64,000 nt of DNA, taken from Miscanthus floridulus. Its lineage: Eukaryota; Streptophyta; Magnoliopsida; Poales; Poaceae. The notes below the pieces were generated by a model that did no database searches, was not told the origin of the DNA, and saw only the letters and a program-made list of their open reading frames with translations. The number at the start of each line of letters is the position of its first letter. The first letter of the stretch is position 1. The DNA lies in contig NC_089587.1 of assembly GCF_019320115.1 (NCBI RefSeq), positions 105,511,158-105,575,157 of the forward strand, written 5' to 3'. A program made the translations under genes and the position numbers. Shown here in pieces: positions 55,606-64,000 of the stretch.

Positions 55606-56227
55606 GGGGGGAATTCTTTATGTGCCATTAAAAAAAGATCGTAATGCCCTGTGTACCTCCTGTAAAAGTTCAGTGGTTTTCAGCGTCACTGCAACTTTTT
55701 TGTGCCCTCCATGCCACTGCCGTCAGTTTGGGCTCTAACGCCGTCAAACTGCAGGTGTGAAAAGTCAAAAATACCTTTAAGTTTAAATATGAAAAAACTC
55801 AAAACTAGAAAGCTGTAGATCTCGTCGAGATCTATAATTTTCATATAAAAATTATTTTCATTTGATTCCGTAAAAAAATATGATTTGATATGATTAATAT
55901 ATCTTAGAAAAATCATATCTTTTTTTGCGAAATTAAATGAAGATAATTTTTATATGAAAATTATAGATCTCGACGAGATCTACAACTTTCTAGTTTTGAG
56001 TTTTTTCATTTGAAGTCGTTAAGATGCTAAAAAAAATTAATGATATATTTAGACTTAAGGGTATTTTCGACTTTTCACACCTGCTGTTTGACGGCGTTGG
56101 AGCCCAAACTGACGGTAGTGGCATGAAGAACACAAAAAAGTTAGAGCAGTGACGCTGAAGACCGCTGAACTTTTTCGGGGCCCGCAGAAAATTGTGATCT
56201 TTTCTGATGTCACACGGCTAATTTCCC
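55606..56227. mobile_element. Mutator-like foldback MITE, 622 bp, 9-bp target duplication
   Basis: GTGTTATTA flanks both sides (55597-55605, 56228-56236). The two halves pair along their length: CAGCGTCACTGC at 55682 with GCAGTGACGCTG at 56145, GCCGTCAGTTTGGGCTC at 55719 with its complement near 56100, and TAGATCTCGTCGAGATCTA at 55816 with TAGATCTCGACGAGATCTA at 55965. A 9-bp duplication and long terminal inverted repeats indicate the Mutator superfamily. No transposase. Confidence 0.85.
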
Positions 56228-56378
56228 GTGTTATTAGCCTCGCTCTTAGCGAAACAATAGACAACACTGACCCCACCTGTCACTGAGTAGGAACCCGCAA
56301 TGCTCAGCGAGCAGCTCCGGCCGGTGGTACACGGAACCCGGGCACCCACGGTTTCCATCAAGCCACGCGCCCCGCGAC

Positions 56379-59300
56379 ATGGCGGTGCTGCGCCTGCGGC
56401 TGCGCGTATCCCTACGCCTCCGCTCCATTCCCCTCCTGCTCTCCCAGCCAGACGCCGCCACAGTCCGGCGTAGTTTAGCCTGCGCCAGCGCCTCCCCAGC
56501 CCCTGCTCCCGCGCGGGCCATGGCGGCCCCGTCCTCCTCATCCGCGACGCCCTCCCCGTACACGACGCTCGTCGGGCGCGTGAGCTGCGAGCGCGAGATC
56601 AAGCGCAGCAAGTTCATCGCCATCGCCGCCCCCGTCCCCAACGAGCGTGCCGCCATGGCCTTCCTGGACCAGGTTTCTCTTCCCTATCCCTCCCTACACA
56701 TAATTCCACATATAGCCAGCTGCAGCAGAATCTGCGCCTCACCTATAGTTAGCGTTGCGATTTCGTTGTAATTGCGGTGCCCCATTGCGTTGCCTGGCCG
56801 ATCAACTAACGTGGGGTAATTTCAAACACTAGAGTATGTTGCATCAAGGAATTCCTTCAAACAGTATTTACACTGATCCCCACCGCAAACTAATTATCCA
56901 TGCTAAAGAGTAAAGAGTACTTGACTATTTGTGCAATTTCTAACTCTGTTTTCATTTTGAAATACAGTAAGTAACCAAGTTAATTTGGTCCACTTTGTTT
57001 TGTGTGATAGGTCAAGGATCCACGTGCTACCCATAATTGCTGGGCATACAAGGTTTGTAGTTCTAGTTCCATCTCAAACTTGCCATGTATGTGTTAAATT
57101 TAACAGTGAATTTATATTGAATGTATGTGTGTTTAGCTGGGAGAGCAATTCCGTTACAACGATGATGGTGAACCTTCTAGCACAGCTGGGAAGCCAATAT
57201 ACTCTGCCATCGTTTCCTCTGGCATTGATATGGTCATGGTGGTTGTGATTAGGTAATCATTTTGTCAAGTAACACACTTCATTCATATGTTCTCAATCAA
57301 GACCTTACCGATCTGTTTTAGTGACCAGTAACTGATATCATCTATACAGTGTACACTCCACCACATATTTTGACAGGATTCATTCCTGTAATTATCACCT
57401 TACCTTATCTCTCTGTTTTGAATGACATGAATAGATATTTTGGAGGCATAAAACTGGGAACCGGTGGACTGGTGAGAGCTTATGGTGGGGTTGCTTCTGA
57501 ATGTCTTAAAGATGCTCCTACTTGTCTTGTGAAACCAAAGGTGATCAATGTCTAATTCTTCAGTATTTGCTTTTTTTATCGATATAATGTTCTTACATGG
57601 TGTGTATTTACATTCCAGGCTCGTGTGGGTATGGAAATACCATTTGATCTGTTGGGCACAGTCTATCATCAGGTGATTATCATTAATTCATCATATTGCT
57701 TTTTGGAATGTAGAGCACAAATGTAAAACTGGATTTTACCTACCCCTTTTTATCCTTGATTAAAGCGTAGTCTACTACGAACTGTTTTAAGTATGTCTCA
57801 GTGCATTGATGGTGTGTGGGCATTGATACTAATTAGAAATTATTCTTGAAAAGCTAGGTCTAGGTTATCGAATTTGCACGTTCACTTGTTATATACGTGC
57901 AGCAACAGACAGACTTACAGAGTAGGCTGTGCATCTAATTGTTTGATCTGCCATACAGTGTGTATGTTTGGTATTACCTGCATATTTACTGACCTGATTT
58001 CAGTAACTTCTTGAACATCTTTTTGCAAACTAGAAGGTTTTCTGATACTAGTAGGTTTGGTTATGACATATGATTCTTTTTTTAGGTACATTTAAACACT
58101 CAATATATATTTAAAAACTTATTGTGCTAATGTTATTATTTGGTATAGTATTTTGGGACCCTAGTAAGTAATTGTACGTCAATTTTATCTTTCAGAACAT
58201 ACTGTTCTGTTCGCATGTTGGACCAATATACTACTGAGCAGAATTGAACTCCTGATAGTCTATTTACAGTGAGGCTCTATCACTGTTAACCCAGTATACA
58301 ACTATGATGGGCCAAATAGGCGCTGGTGACCAGGCAAAGGGTGCCAGGCAGCACTAGTGCAGCCGCCGTCACCACCCCTGCGGGCTGCGTGCTACCAATG
58401 ACCCCACATCTAGTTAACCCTCAAGCCTTGTTATCTCTTATTTAGGATCATAATTGTAAGATTCCATCTATATGTTGCTTAAGAGTCTAAGACTCTAAGT
58501 CACCTTCTCTATAAATAGAGAGGAAACATACGTGGGAAAATAAAGAAGAACGAATTAAGAGGTTTAACCTCTCACACTCTGTTGCTCATGCCGGTGTCGG
58601 CAGCAGGGCCGCCATTGCCCCTTTCTCTTTCCTCCTAACGACGGTTAGCCCTAGGGCAGCTGCTCACCTTTTCCTCCCTATCCTCCTCCCTCTTCTCTGG
58701 TTAGTGTGCCATTCCCCACAATTCTTCCTCAAAATCGCCTCTCTAATCTCTGGTGATCGAGACATAACAGAAACTGAGTAGAGTTGAACTCTTAATTTCT
58801 GAAACAGTGACCGTAGTTATTTGTATCTGTCATAATGAAGTACTATCAATTATGACACCTATCGTTGTCCCAAGTCCTATTGAAGTGGTTCTAAGTAGTA
58901 TTACATTGCCAATGCTGGCATATGCTTGTGCTACACAAGGTTCTGAAAGTTAATACTGAATAGTTGCATTATGTAATCTTGTATTGGTTAGATCTATGCC
59001 CCATTGAGGGTAGTAGCTATAACTGCGCTCTAAAACTGATTGTAAATTGAGTAGCTCAGTTTATTTTCCAAAACAAAGCTTAGTGAACTGATCATGTGAT
59101 CTCAGCTAGTCCCCTGAATTAACTTGTTCTTTTTTAAAAAAAAAAAAATCCTAGTTATCCTATACTTCTGCTGCCTACTGTCACTTAATTCTCTGTTTTA
59201 TCCATGTTCTTTTAACATGGTTATGCCTTGCTGCATCTCTTGCTTGATTTGTACTTTCAAAATCATATGTATGACTGAATTAAATGTTCAAACAGCTGCA

Positions 59301-59451
59301 ACATTTCCAAGCTGAAGATATTAAACAGGACTACGACACTGGAAAAGATGGTACTGTTATGGTCATGTTCGAAGTGGAATATGAAAAAATTGAGAATCTT
59401 GGAAATGCAGTGAATTCAGCTTGTAGCAGGAAAATAGAACTATATCTATAA
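56379..59451 (+). CDS. IMPACT/YigZ-family (UPF0029) protein
   Basis: Exons 56379-56672, 57011-57052, 57137-57252, 57435-57540, 57619-57672 and 59296-59451 join into 256 codons including the stop (255 residues). The UPF0029 core (about residues 60-175) shows [34 protein letters not shown] and the family signature [22 protein letters not shown] second domain of DUF1949 type ends [14 protein letters not shown]...RKIELYL. In yeast and mammals, IMPACT homologues modulate GCN2 signalling and bacterial YigZ is of uncertain function; this shorter plant form lacks the RWD domain, so its role is open. The first 47 residues are Arg/Ser/Ala-rich without acids, until Asp at about 26, like an organelle presequence; a second in-frame ATG at 56520 would give a form without it. 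Intron 5 holds a probable LTR. Confidence 0.9.
58303..58769 (+). mobile_element. Possible solo LTR in intron 5 of the IMPACT-family gene
   Basis: From about TGATGGGCCAAATAGG to GATCGAGACATAACA, with a TATA-like CTCTATAAATAGAG at 58508-58521 followed by a Pro/Ala-coding-like GC-rich leader ending in TCTGGTGATCGAG, a layout typical of copia LTRs. A clean 5-bp target duplication was not found, but imperfect 24-bp copies of ACTGAGYAGARTTGAACTC lie on both sides (58234 and 58774). Boundaries uncertain. Confidence 0.4.
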
Positions 59452-60418
59452 ACCACAAGCATGGATTAGGGATGATTCTCAGTTGGTACAACTTCAATTG
59501 GGTGAGTGTAAGTGTGGAGACACTCAATCGTATCTACTTGCAAGCCTCTAGTTCTTATTCATTTTCCTCGCTATTTATTCTGGAATCCTCATGGCTTTTT
59601 TCGCCCAGCATATAGGTACCAGAAATATTTAGTGCCTTATTCAAGCTAACTGCTAGGCCATATTGAACTGCTCCAGTGTAAACTGTATAGTCTGCTATTT
59701 GATCTTGAGGGGCATTCTTGCCTTCCAAATGTTTCTGTAGCTACTATCATGCTCTGAATGACACCAGTGTTTATATAAACTGATTTCACCATGAACTTGG
59801 AATTTTTCTGCCACTCAATTTTGCTGTCCTTTGCACTACTTAAAGCACACCCGAAGAGTATGTCGTGTAATCTTGTTAGTTGTTGGTTGTAACTCTTCAT
59901 CAAGCCATCGTCTTAAGGTCAAGTGCATCTCTTACTATGGATTTACTGCACAGAACATTGTCCATTGCAAATATTGGACAAGGCTGAATTTGTCCTTCAG
60001 GGACACATTGCCACACCAAGTATCAGACTAAAAGCCAGTATTGCTTCCATTACCCTCTACCATTCCCCTTCCTTTCACATACATGTCTAATTTTGAGGAG
60101 ATCATTCCACACAGGGGAATTGGTATTTTTAGCTTTGATATGTCACTAGGCACATCATGCTGCCACTTATGTTATTGGATAAGAATAATGTAGAAATCTC
60201 ATTTTTCTCAGTAATGTATAAAGACCAAGTAATACTTTATTAACAGCAAGACAAAATGGTACAATAGACTGGCTGCATTCACAATCACACCACATGCTAG
60301 CCAGCAGGATCACCCAAATAGCAGAACAAACATGACATACACACTGAAAATGACGATATACGATGAATCAAACTCCTGACTAACAGAAAGTAAGAAAAGT
60401 CTCTCGCTACAATGAACT

Positions 60419-60919
60419 TCAAGGGTTGGTGGTTTGTGGGGATGGGGCGGTGAGTGGAGGCACCTGGAGTCCGGGAATGGTTGGGATTGTTGTTGGAATC
60501 GTAGTTGGAATGGATGGCACAGTAGTAGGGATCGAGGGCATTGGTGGCAGGGTAATCTGGACTTTAGGAATAGCTGGTACAGTGGTTGGAATCACCGGGT
60601 TTGGGAGAGATGGGATTGCGCCAGCAGCTGTTGGTGGCAGGGCTAACTTTGGAATAGGTATGGATGGAATTGTTGGGATTGTCATCTTTGGGACCGCTGG
60701 AATGGAAGGCATTGGAGGCAGCGTCAGCGTGGTTGGAACTGCTGGTATGGAAGGCACTGGAGGCAGTTTGGTTGGAACCGCTGGAATGGACGGCTGAGCA
60801 GGTGCGGCCTCTGGCGCAGCTGCTGTGTCCAAGAGATGTCGAGCTGCAAGGCTGCCATTGAAGGCAGTCAGGGCTAGGAGCAGGACGAGAAGATGGCAAC
60901 CAGGTCCACTACGAGCCAT
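60419..60919 (-). CDS. Secreted proline-rich cell-wall-type protein, copy 1
   Basis: 166 residues, single exon. A signal peptide (MARSGPGCHLLVLLLALTAF to about residue 25, cleavage near SLA|ARHLL) is followed by a low-complexity mature protein made of SIPAVPT, PPMPSIP and TIPTTIP repeats rich in Pro, Ile, Thr, Val and Ala. Such proteins are exported and, in known relatives, are cell-wall structural or wall-associated proteins, with prolines possibly hydroxylated. There is no Cys in the mature part and no enzymatic domain. The start is the first ATG, about 90 bp downstream of a TATA box. The Gly/Trp-rich plus-strand frames over the same DNA are shadows. 59452-60418 between this gene and the IMPACT-family stop is 3' UTR and spacer. 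Confidence 0.8.
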   Translation of the reverse strand: MARSGPGCHLLVLLLALTAFNGSLAARHLLDTAAAPEAAPAQPSIPAVPTKLPPVPSIPAVPTTLTLPPMPSIPAVPKMTIPTIPSIPIPKLALPPTAAGAIPSLPNPVIPTTVPAIPKVQITLPPMPSIPTTVPSIPTTIPTTIPTIPGLQVPPLTAPSPQTTNP

Positions 60920-61008
60920 GGCTATTAGTGCGTGTATTTGCTTGGGGGTATTAGAGATGTTTGGCTCTGTGGCGATGCCTGTGAAGATGAGACCTGATGC
61001 TGGGACTA

Positions 61009-61016
61009 TTTATAGC
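61009..61016 (-). promoter_or_regulatory. TATA box of proline-rich gene copy 1
   Basis: TATAAATA on the minus strand, in CTGCTATAAATAGTCCC, about 90 bp upstream of the ATG at 60919. The same site is present upstream of copy 2. Confidence 0.75.
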
Positions 61017-61302
61017 AGCATGTGGTCAAGTGAGCAAGAGCAATGGTCATCATTGGTTGTTCACCTGTATCTGGCTTCTGAACTCACCTGACATTTGGTT
61101 GTTTACCAGCCAATGAGCTTTGGAGATATCAGGTATAGTTCGATCTGGGAGTTAGGAAGTTCTTGCTCATTTGTTGAACTGAAAACTTTGGATAGGTGGT
61201 CTACTTGTTGGATATGTTGCTCTAACCTTTTGACAGGATCGTTGAAGTAAGGGAGCCCGGAAAGAATTTCAATGCATCTAACGATGAGAAATTAAGAACA
61301 TA

Positions 61303-61362
61303 CTCCCTCCGTCCAAAAAAAACAATGCAATTCTAGATTTTAGATAAGTAAAAAAAAAACAA
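61303..61362 (+). mobile_element. Truncated Stowaway-like terminus at the duplication junction
   Basis: TA then CTCCCTCCGTCCAAAAAAAA and AATTCTAGATTTTAGATAAG is a usual Stowaway left end. It breaks off at the point where the second duplication unit begins (about 61364), and AAAAAAACAATGC occurs on both sides of the break (61315 and 61350). Confidence 0.6.
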
Positions 61363-62093
61363 TGCCCTCCTAAGGATGGTTAGCCCTAGGGTAGCTGCTC
61401 CTCTTTTTCCACCCAACTTTCCCCCTCCCTCTTCCCTGGTTAGTGTTCACAGTACTGCTCACGTGAACAGTACTGTGCCATTCCCCTCAATTCTTCCTCA
61501 AAATCCTCTCTAATCTCTGGCGATTGACTCATATAACAGAAACTGAGTAGAGTTGAACTCTTAATTTTCTGAAACAGTGACCATAGTTATTTGTATCTGT
61601 CATAATGAAGTACTATCAATTATGAAACCTATTGTTGTCCCAAATCCTATTGAAGTGGTTTCTAAGTAGTATTACTTTGCCAATGCTAGCATATGCTTGT
61701 GCTACACAAGTTTCTGAAAGTTAATACTGAATGGTTGCATTATGTAATCTTGTATTGGATGGATCTATGCATCATTGAGGGTGGTAGCAATAACTGTACT
61801 CTAAAACTGATTGTAAATTGAGTAGCTCTCAGTTTATTTTCCAAAACAAAGCTTAGTGAACTGCCTTATTAAAAAAAAAAGCTTAGTGAACTGATCATGT
61901 GATCTCAGCTAGTCCCCTGAGTTAGCTGCTGCTGCTGCTTCTTTTTAAAAATCCTAGTTATCATGTGCTTCTGCTGCCTACTGTCACTTAATTCTCTGTT
62001 TTATCCATGTTCTTTTAACATGGTTATGCCTTGCTGCATCTCTTACTTGATATGTACTTTCAAAAGCTATGACTGAATTAAATGTTTAAACAG

Positions 62094-62249
62094 CTGCAAC
62101 ATTTCCAAGCTGAAGACATTAAACAGGACTATGGCACTGGAAAAGATGGTACTGTTATGGTCATGTTTGATGTGGAATATGAAAAAATTGAGAATCTTGG
62201 AAATGCAGTGAATTCAGCTTGTAGCAGGAAAATAGAATTATATCTATAA
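62094..62249 (+). pseudogene. Orphan copy of the last exon of the IMPACT-family gene
   Basis: 156 bp, preceded by AAACAG (acceptor) exactly as at 59296, and open to the same TATCTATAA end. The coding differences from the original are few: DYGTG for DYDTG and FDVEYE for FEVEYE among them. No upstream exons accompany it. It could act as an alternative last exon for transcripts that read through the first one, or be silent. 61364-62093 is duplicated intron sequence and 62250-63335 duplicated 3' flank. Confidence 0.75.
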
Positions 62250-63335
62250 ACCGTAAGCACGGGTTAAGGATGATTTTTCAGTTGGCACAACTTCAGTTGG
62301 TTGAGTGTAAGTGTAGAGACACTCAATCTGTCAATCGTATGTACTTGTAAGCGTCTAGTTATTCATTTGCCTGGCTATTTATTCTGTAATCTCCATGGCT
62401 TTTTTTCACCCAGCATGTAGGCACCAGAAATATTCAGCGCCTTCTTCGAGCTAACTGCTAGGCCATATTGAACTTCTCCAGTGTAAACTGTACAGTCTGC
62501 TATCTTTTGAATTTCACCATGATAATGGATTCATGACCTTTTTTATTATTTGTTTTGGTTCAGTGTGTTGCCATGATGGATGATATCTTCTCTTTAATCA
62601 CATTCTTCACGGTAAGGCACATAAAGATTTTGATCTTGAGGGACATTCTCGTCTTCCAAATGTTTATGTAGCTACTATCATGCCCTGAACGACACCAGTG
62701 TTTATATAAACTGATTTCATCATGAACTTGCCATTCTTCTCCCACTCAATTTTGCTGTCCTTTACACCACTTACAGCACACCCGAATGTCGTGTAATCTT
62801 GTTAGTTGTTGGTTGTAACTCTTTATCAAGCCATCTTCTTAAGGTCAAGTGTATCTCTTATTATGGATTTACTGTACAGAACATTCTTGTCCATTGCAAA
62901 TATTGAACAAGGCTCAACATTTGTCCTTCAGGCACGCATTGCCACACCAAGTATCAGACCCAAAGCCAATATTTTCCATTCCCCTTCCTTTTAGATAGAT
63001 ATGCTTATTTTTTAGGAGATCATTCCACAAGGGGTCTTGGTATTTTTAGCTTTGGTGTGCACTACACATGATGCTACCACTTATGTTATTAGATAAGAAT
63101 AATAATGTAGAAAACTCATTCAGCTCAGTAATGTATAAAGACCAACTAATACTTTATTAACTGCAAGACAAAATGGTACAATAGACTGGCTGCATTCACA
63201 ATCACACCACATGCTAGCCAGCAGGATCACCCAAATAGCAGAACAAACATGACATACACACTGAAAATGACGATATACGATGAATCAAACTCCTGACTAA
63301 CAGAAAGTAAGGAAAGTGTCTCGCTACAACGAACT

Positions 63336-63836
63336 TCAAGGGTTGGTGGTTTGTGGGGATGGGGCGGTGAGTGGAGGCACCTGGAGTCCGGGAATGGTAG
63401 GGATTGTTGTTGGAATCGTAGTTGGAATGGATGGCACAATAGTGGGGATCGAGGGCATTGGTGGCAGGGTAACCTGGACTTTAGGAATAGCTGGTACGGT
63501 GGTTGGAATCACCGGGTTTGGGAGAGATGGGATTGCGCCAGCAGCTGTTGGTGGCAGGGCTAACTTTGGAATAGGAATGGAGGGAATTGTTGGGTTTGTC
63601 ATCATTGGGACCGCTGGAATGGAAGGCATTGGAGGCAGCGTCAGCGTGGTTGGAACTGCTGGTATGGAAGGCACTGGAGGCTGTTTGGTTGGAACCGCTG
63701 GAATGGACGGCTGAGCAGGTGCGGCCTCTGGCGCAGCTGCTGTGTCCAAGAGATGTCGAGCTGCAAGGCTGCCATTGAAGGCAGTCAGGGCTAGGAGCAG
63801 GACGAGAAGACGGCAACCAAGTCCGCTACGAGCCAT
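63336..63836 (-). CDS. Secreted proline-rich cell-wall-type protein, copy 2
   Basis: 166 residues, the tandem paralogue of the gene at 60419-60919, same length and layout: signal peptide beginning MARSGLGCRLLVLLLALTAF, ARHLLDTAAAP junction, then PSIPAVP-type repeats to the SPQTTNP end. Fewer than ten residues differ, for example PTKQPP for PTKLPP and PMMTNP for PKMTIP. No frame damage, so both copies can be functional. Same role inference as for copy 1. Confidence 0.8.
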   Translation of the reverse strand: MARSGLGCRLLVLLLALTAFNGSLAARHLLDTAAAPEAAPAQPSIPAVPTKQPPVPSIPAVPTTLTLPPMPSIPAVPMMTNPTIPSIPIPKLALPPTAAGAIPSLPNPVIPTTVPAIPKVQVTLPPMPSIPTIVPSIPTTIPTTIPTIPGLQVPPLTAPSPQTTNP

Positions 63837-63923
63837 GGCTATTAGTGCGTGTATTTGCTTGGGGGTATTAGAGATGTTTGGCTCTTTGGATATGCCTGTG
63901 AAGATGAGACCTGATGCTGGGAG

Positions 63924-63931
63924 TATTTATA
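63924..63931 (-). promoter_or_regulatory. TATA box of proline-rich gene copy 2
   Basis: TATAAATA on the minus strand, in CTTCTATAAATACTCCC, about 88 bp upstream of the ATG at 63836, matching copy 1. The flanking 5' sequence is also conserved up to the window end, with a short insertion near 63935. Confidence 0.75.
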
Positions 63932-64000
63932 GAAGTGTCTGCATGTGGTCTGGTGAGCAAGAGCAATGGTCGTCGTTGGTGGTTCACCTGTGTCTGGCTT

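Larger units (their letters stand above)
58630..64000. repeat. Tandem segmental duplication (units 58630-61363 and 61364 to the window end)
   Basis: The second unit repeats the first in the same orientation: TTAGCCCTAGGGCAGCTGCTC at 58644 recurs at 61379, the last IMPACT-family exon at 59296 recurs at 62094, and the proline-rich gene at 60919 recurs at 63836. The offset grows from about 2.73 to 2.92 kb through insertions in copy 2, including about 130 bp near 62503-62630. Divergence is low. The second unit runs past the window edge. Confidence 0.9.

Noticed and set aside
60426..60797. Gly/Val/Ile-rich plus-strand frame (and its copy at 63316-63714)
   Set aside because: Reverse translation of the proline repeats; the minus strand has the signal peptide and TATA box.

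Overview
The window is nuclear DNA from a grass, most likely a panicoid/Andropogoneae species of the sorghum, sugarcane, Miscanthus or maize type. This is inferred from GT-AG split genes with GC-rich first exons, dense Tourist- and Stowaway-like MITEs, CACTA subterminal repeats of the TTTGCCGAGTG type, Sirevirus LTRs with ACCGGACGC/GCGTCCGGT motifs, and a very large Tat-like Ty3/gypsy element. The species cannot be fixed from the sequence alone.

Layout. 1-3540: CACTA (En/Spm-like) remnant with a long internal hairpin. 3541-5185: GC-rich stretch with no gene I can support. 5186-8387: chimeric repeat block holding a Sirevirus LTR on the minus strand and a LINE endonuclease fragment, bracketed by two copies of a 203-bp repeat. 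9614-17238: an eleven-exon MYND/UCH ubiquitin-specific protease gene (UBP15/16 type) with two apparent 1-nt insertions. 18367-22025: a plant mariner element with decayed transposase and a GC-rich foreign segment with an open exon. 23996-24958: an intronless AT-hook/PPC (AHL) gene. 25780-27500: MITE cluster. 29482-51291: a 21.8-kb Tat-like gypsy element (TSD CCACC) interrupted by a 6.1-kb Sirevirus copia element (TSD ATGAG). 52068-54495: five-exon mitochondrial ATP synthase subunit d gene. 55606-56227: Mutator-type foldback with 9-bp TSD. 56379-59451: six-exon IMPACT/YigZ-family gene. 58630-64000: tandem segmental duplication carrying two nearly identical secreted proline-rich protein genes (minus strand) and an orphan copy of the last IMPACT-family exon.

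The host genes (deubiquitinase, AHL regulator, ATP synthase d, IMPACT-like protein, cell-wall proline-rich pair) are ordinary euchromatic genes with no evident joint pathway. The most interesting material is in the mobile DNA: the mariner element with apparently acquired host sequence; the gypsy element with a second RNase H, an antisense coiled-coil gene and a mosaic tandem-repeat 3' UTR; the copia deletion at a microhomology; and the recent tandem duplication that offers an alternative last exon.
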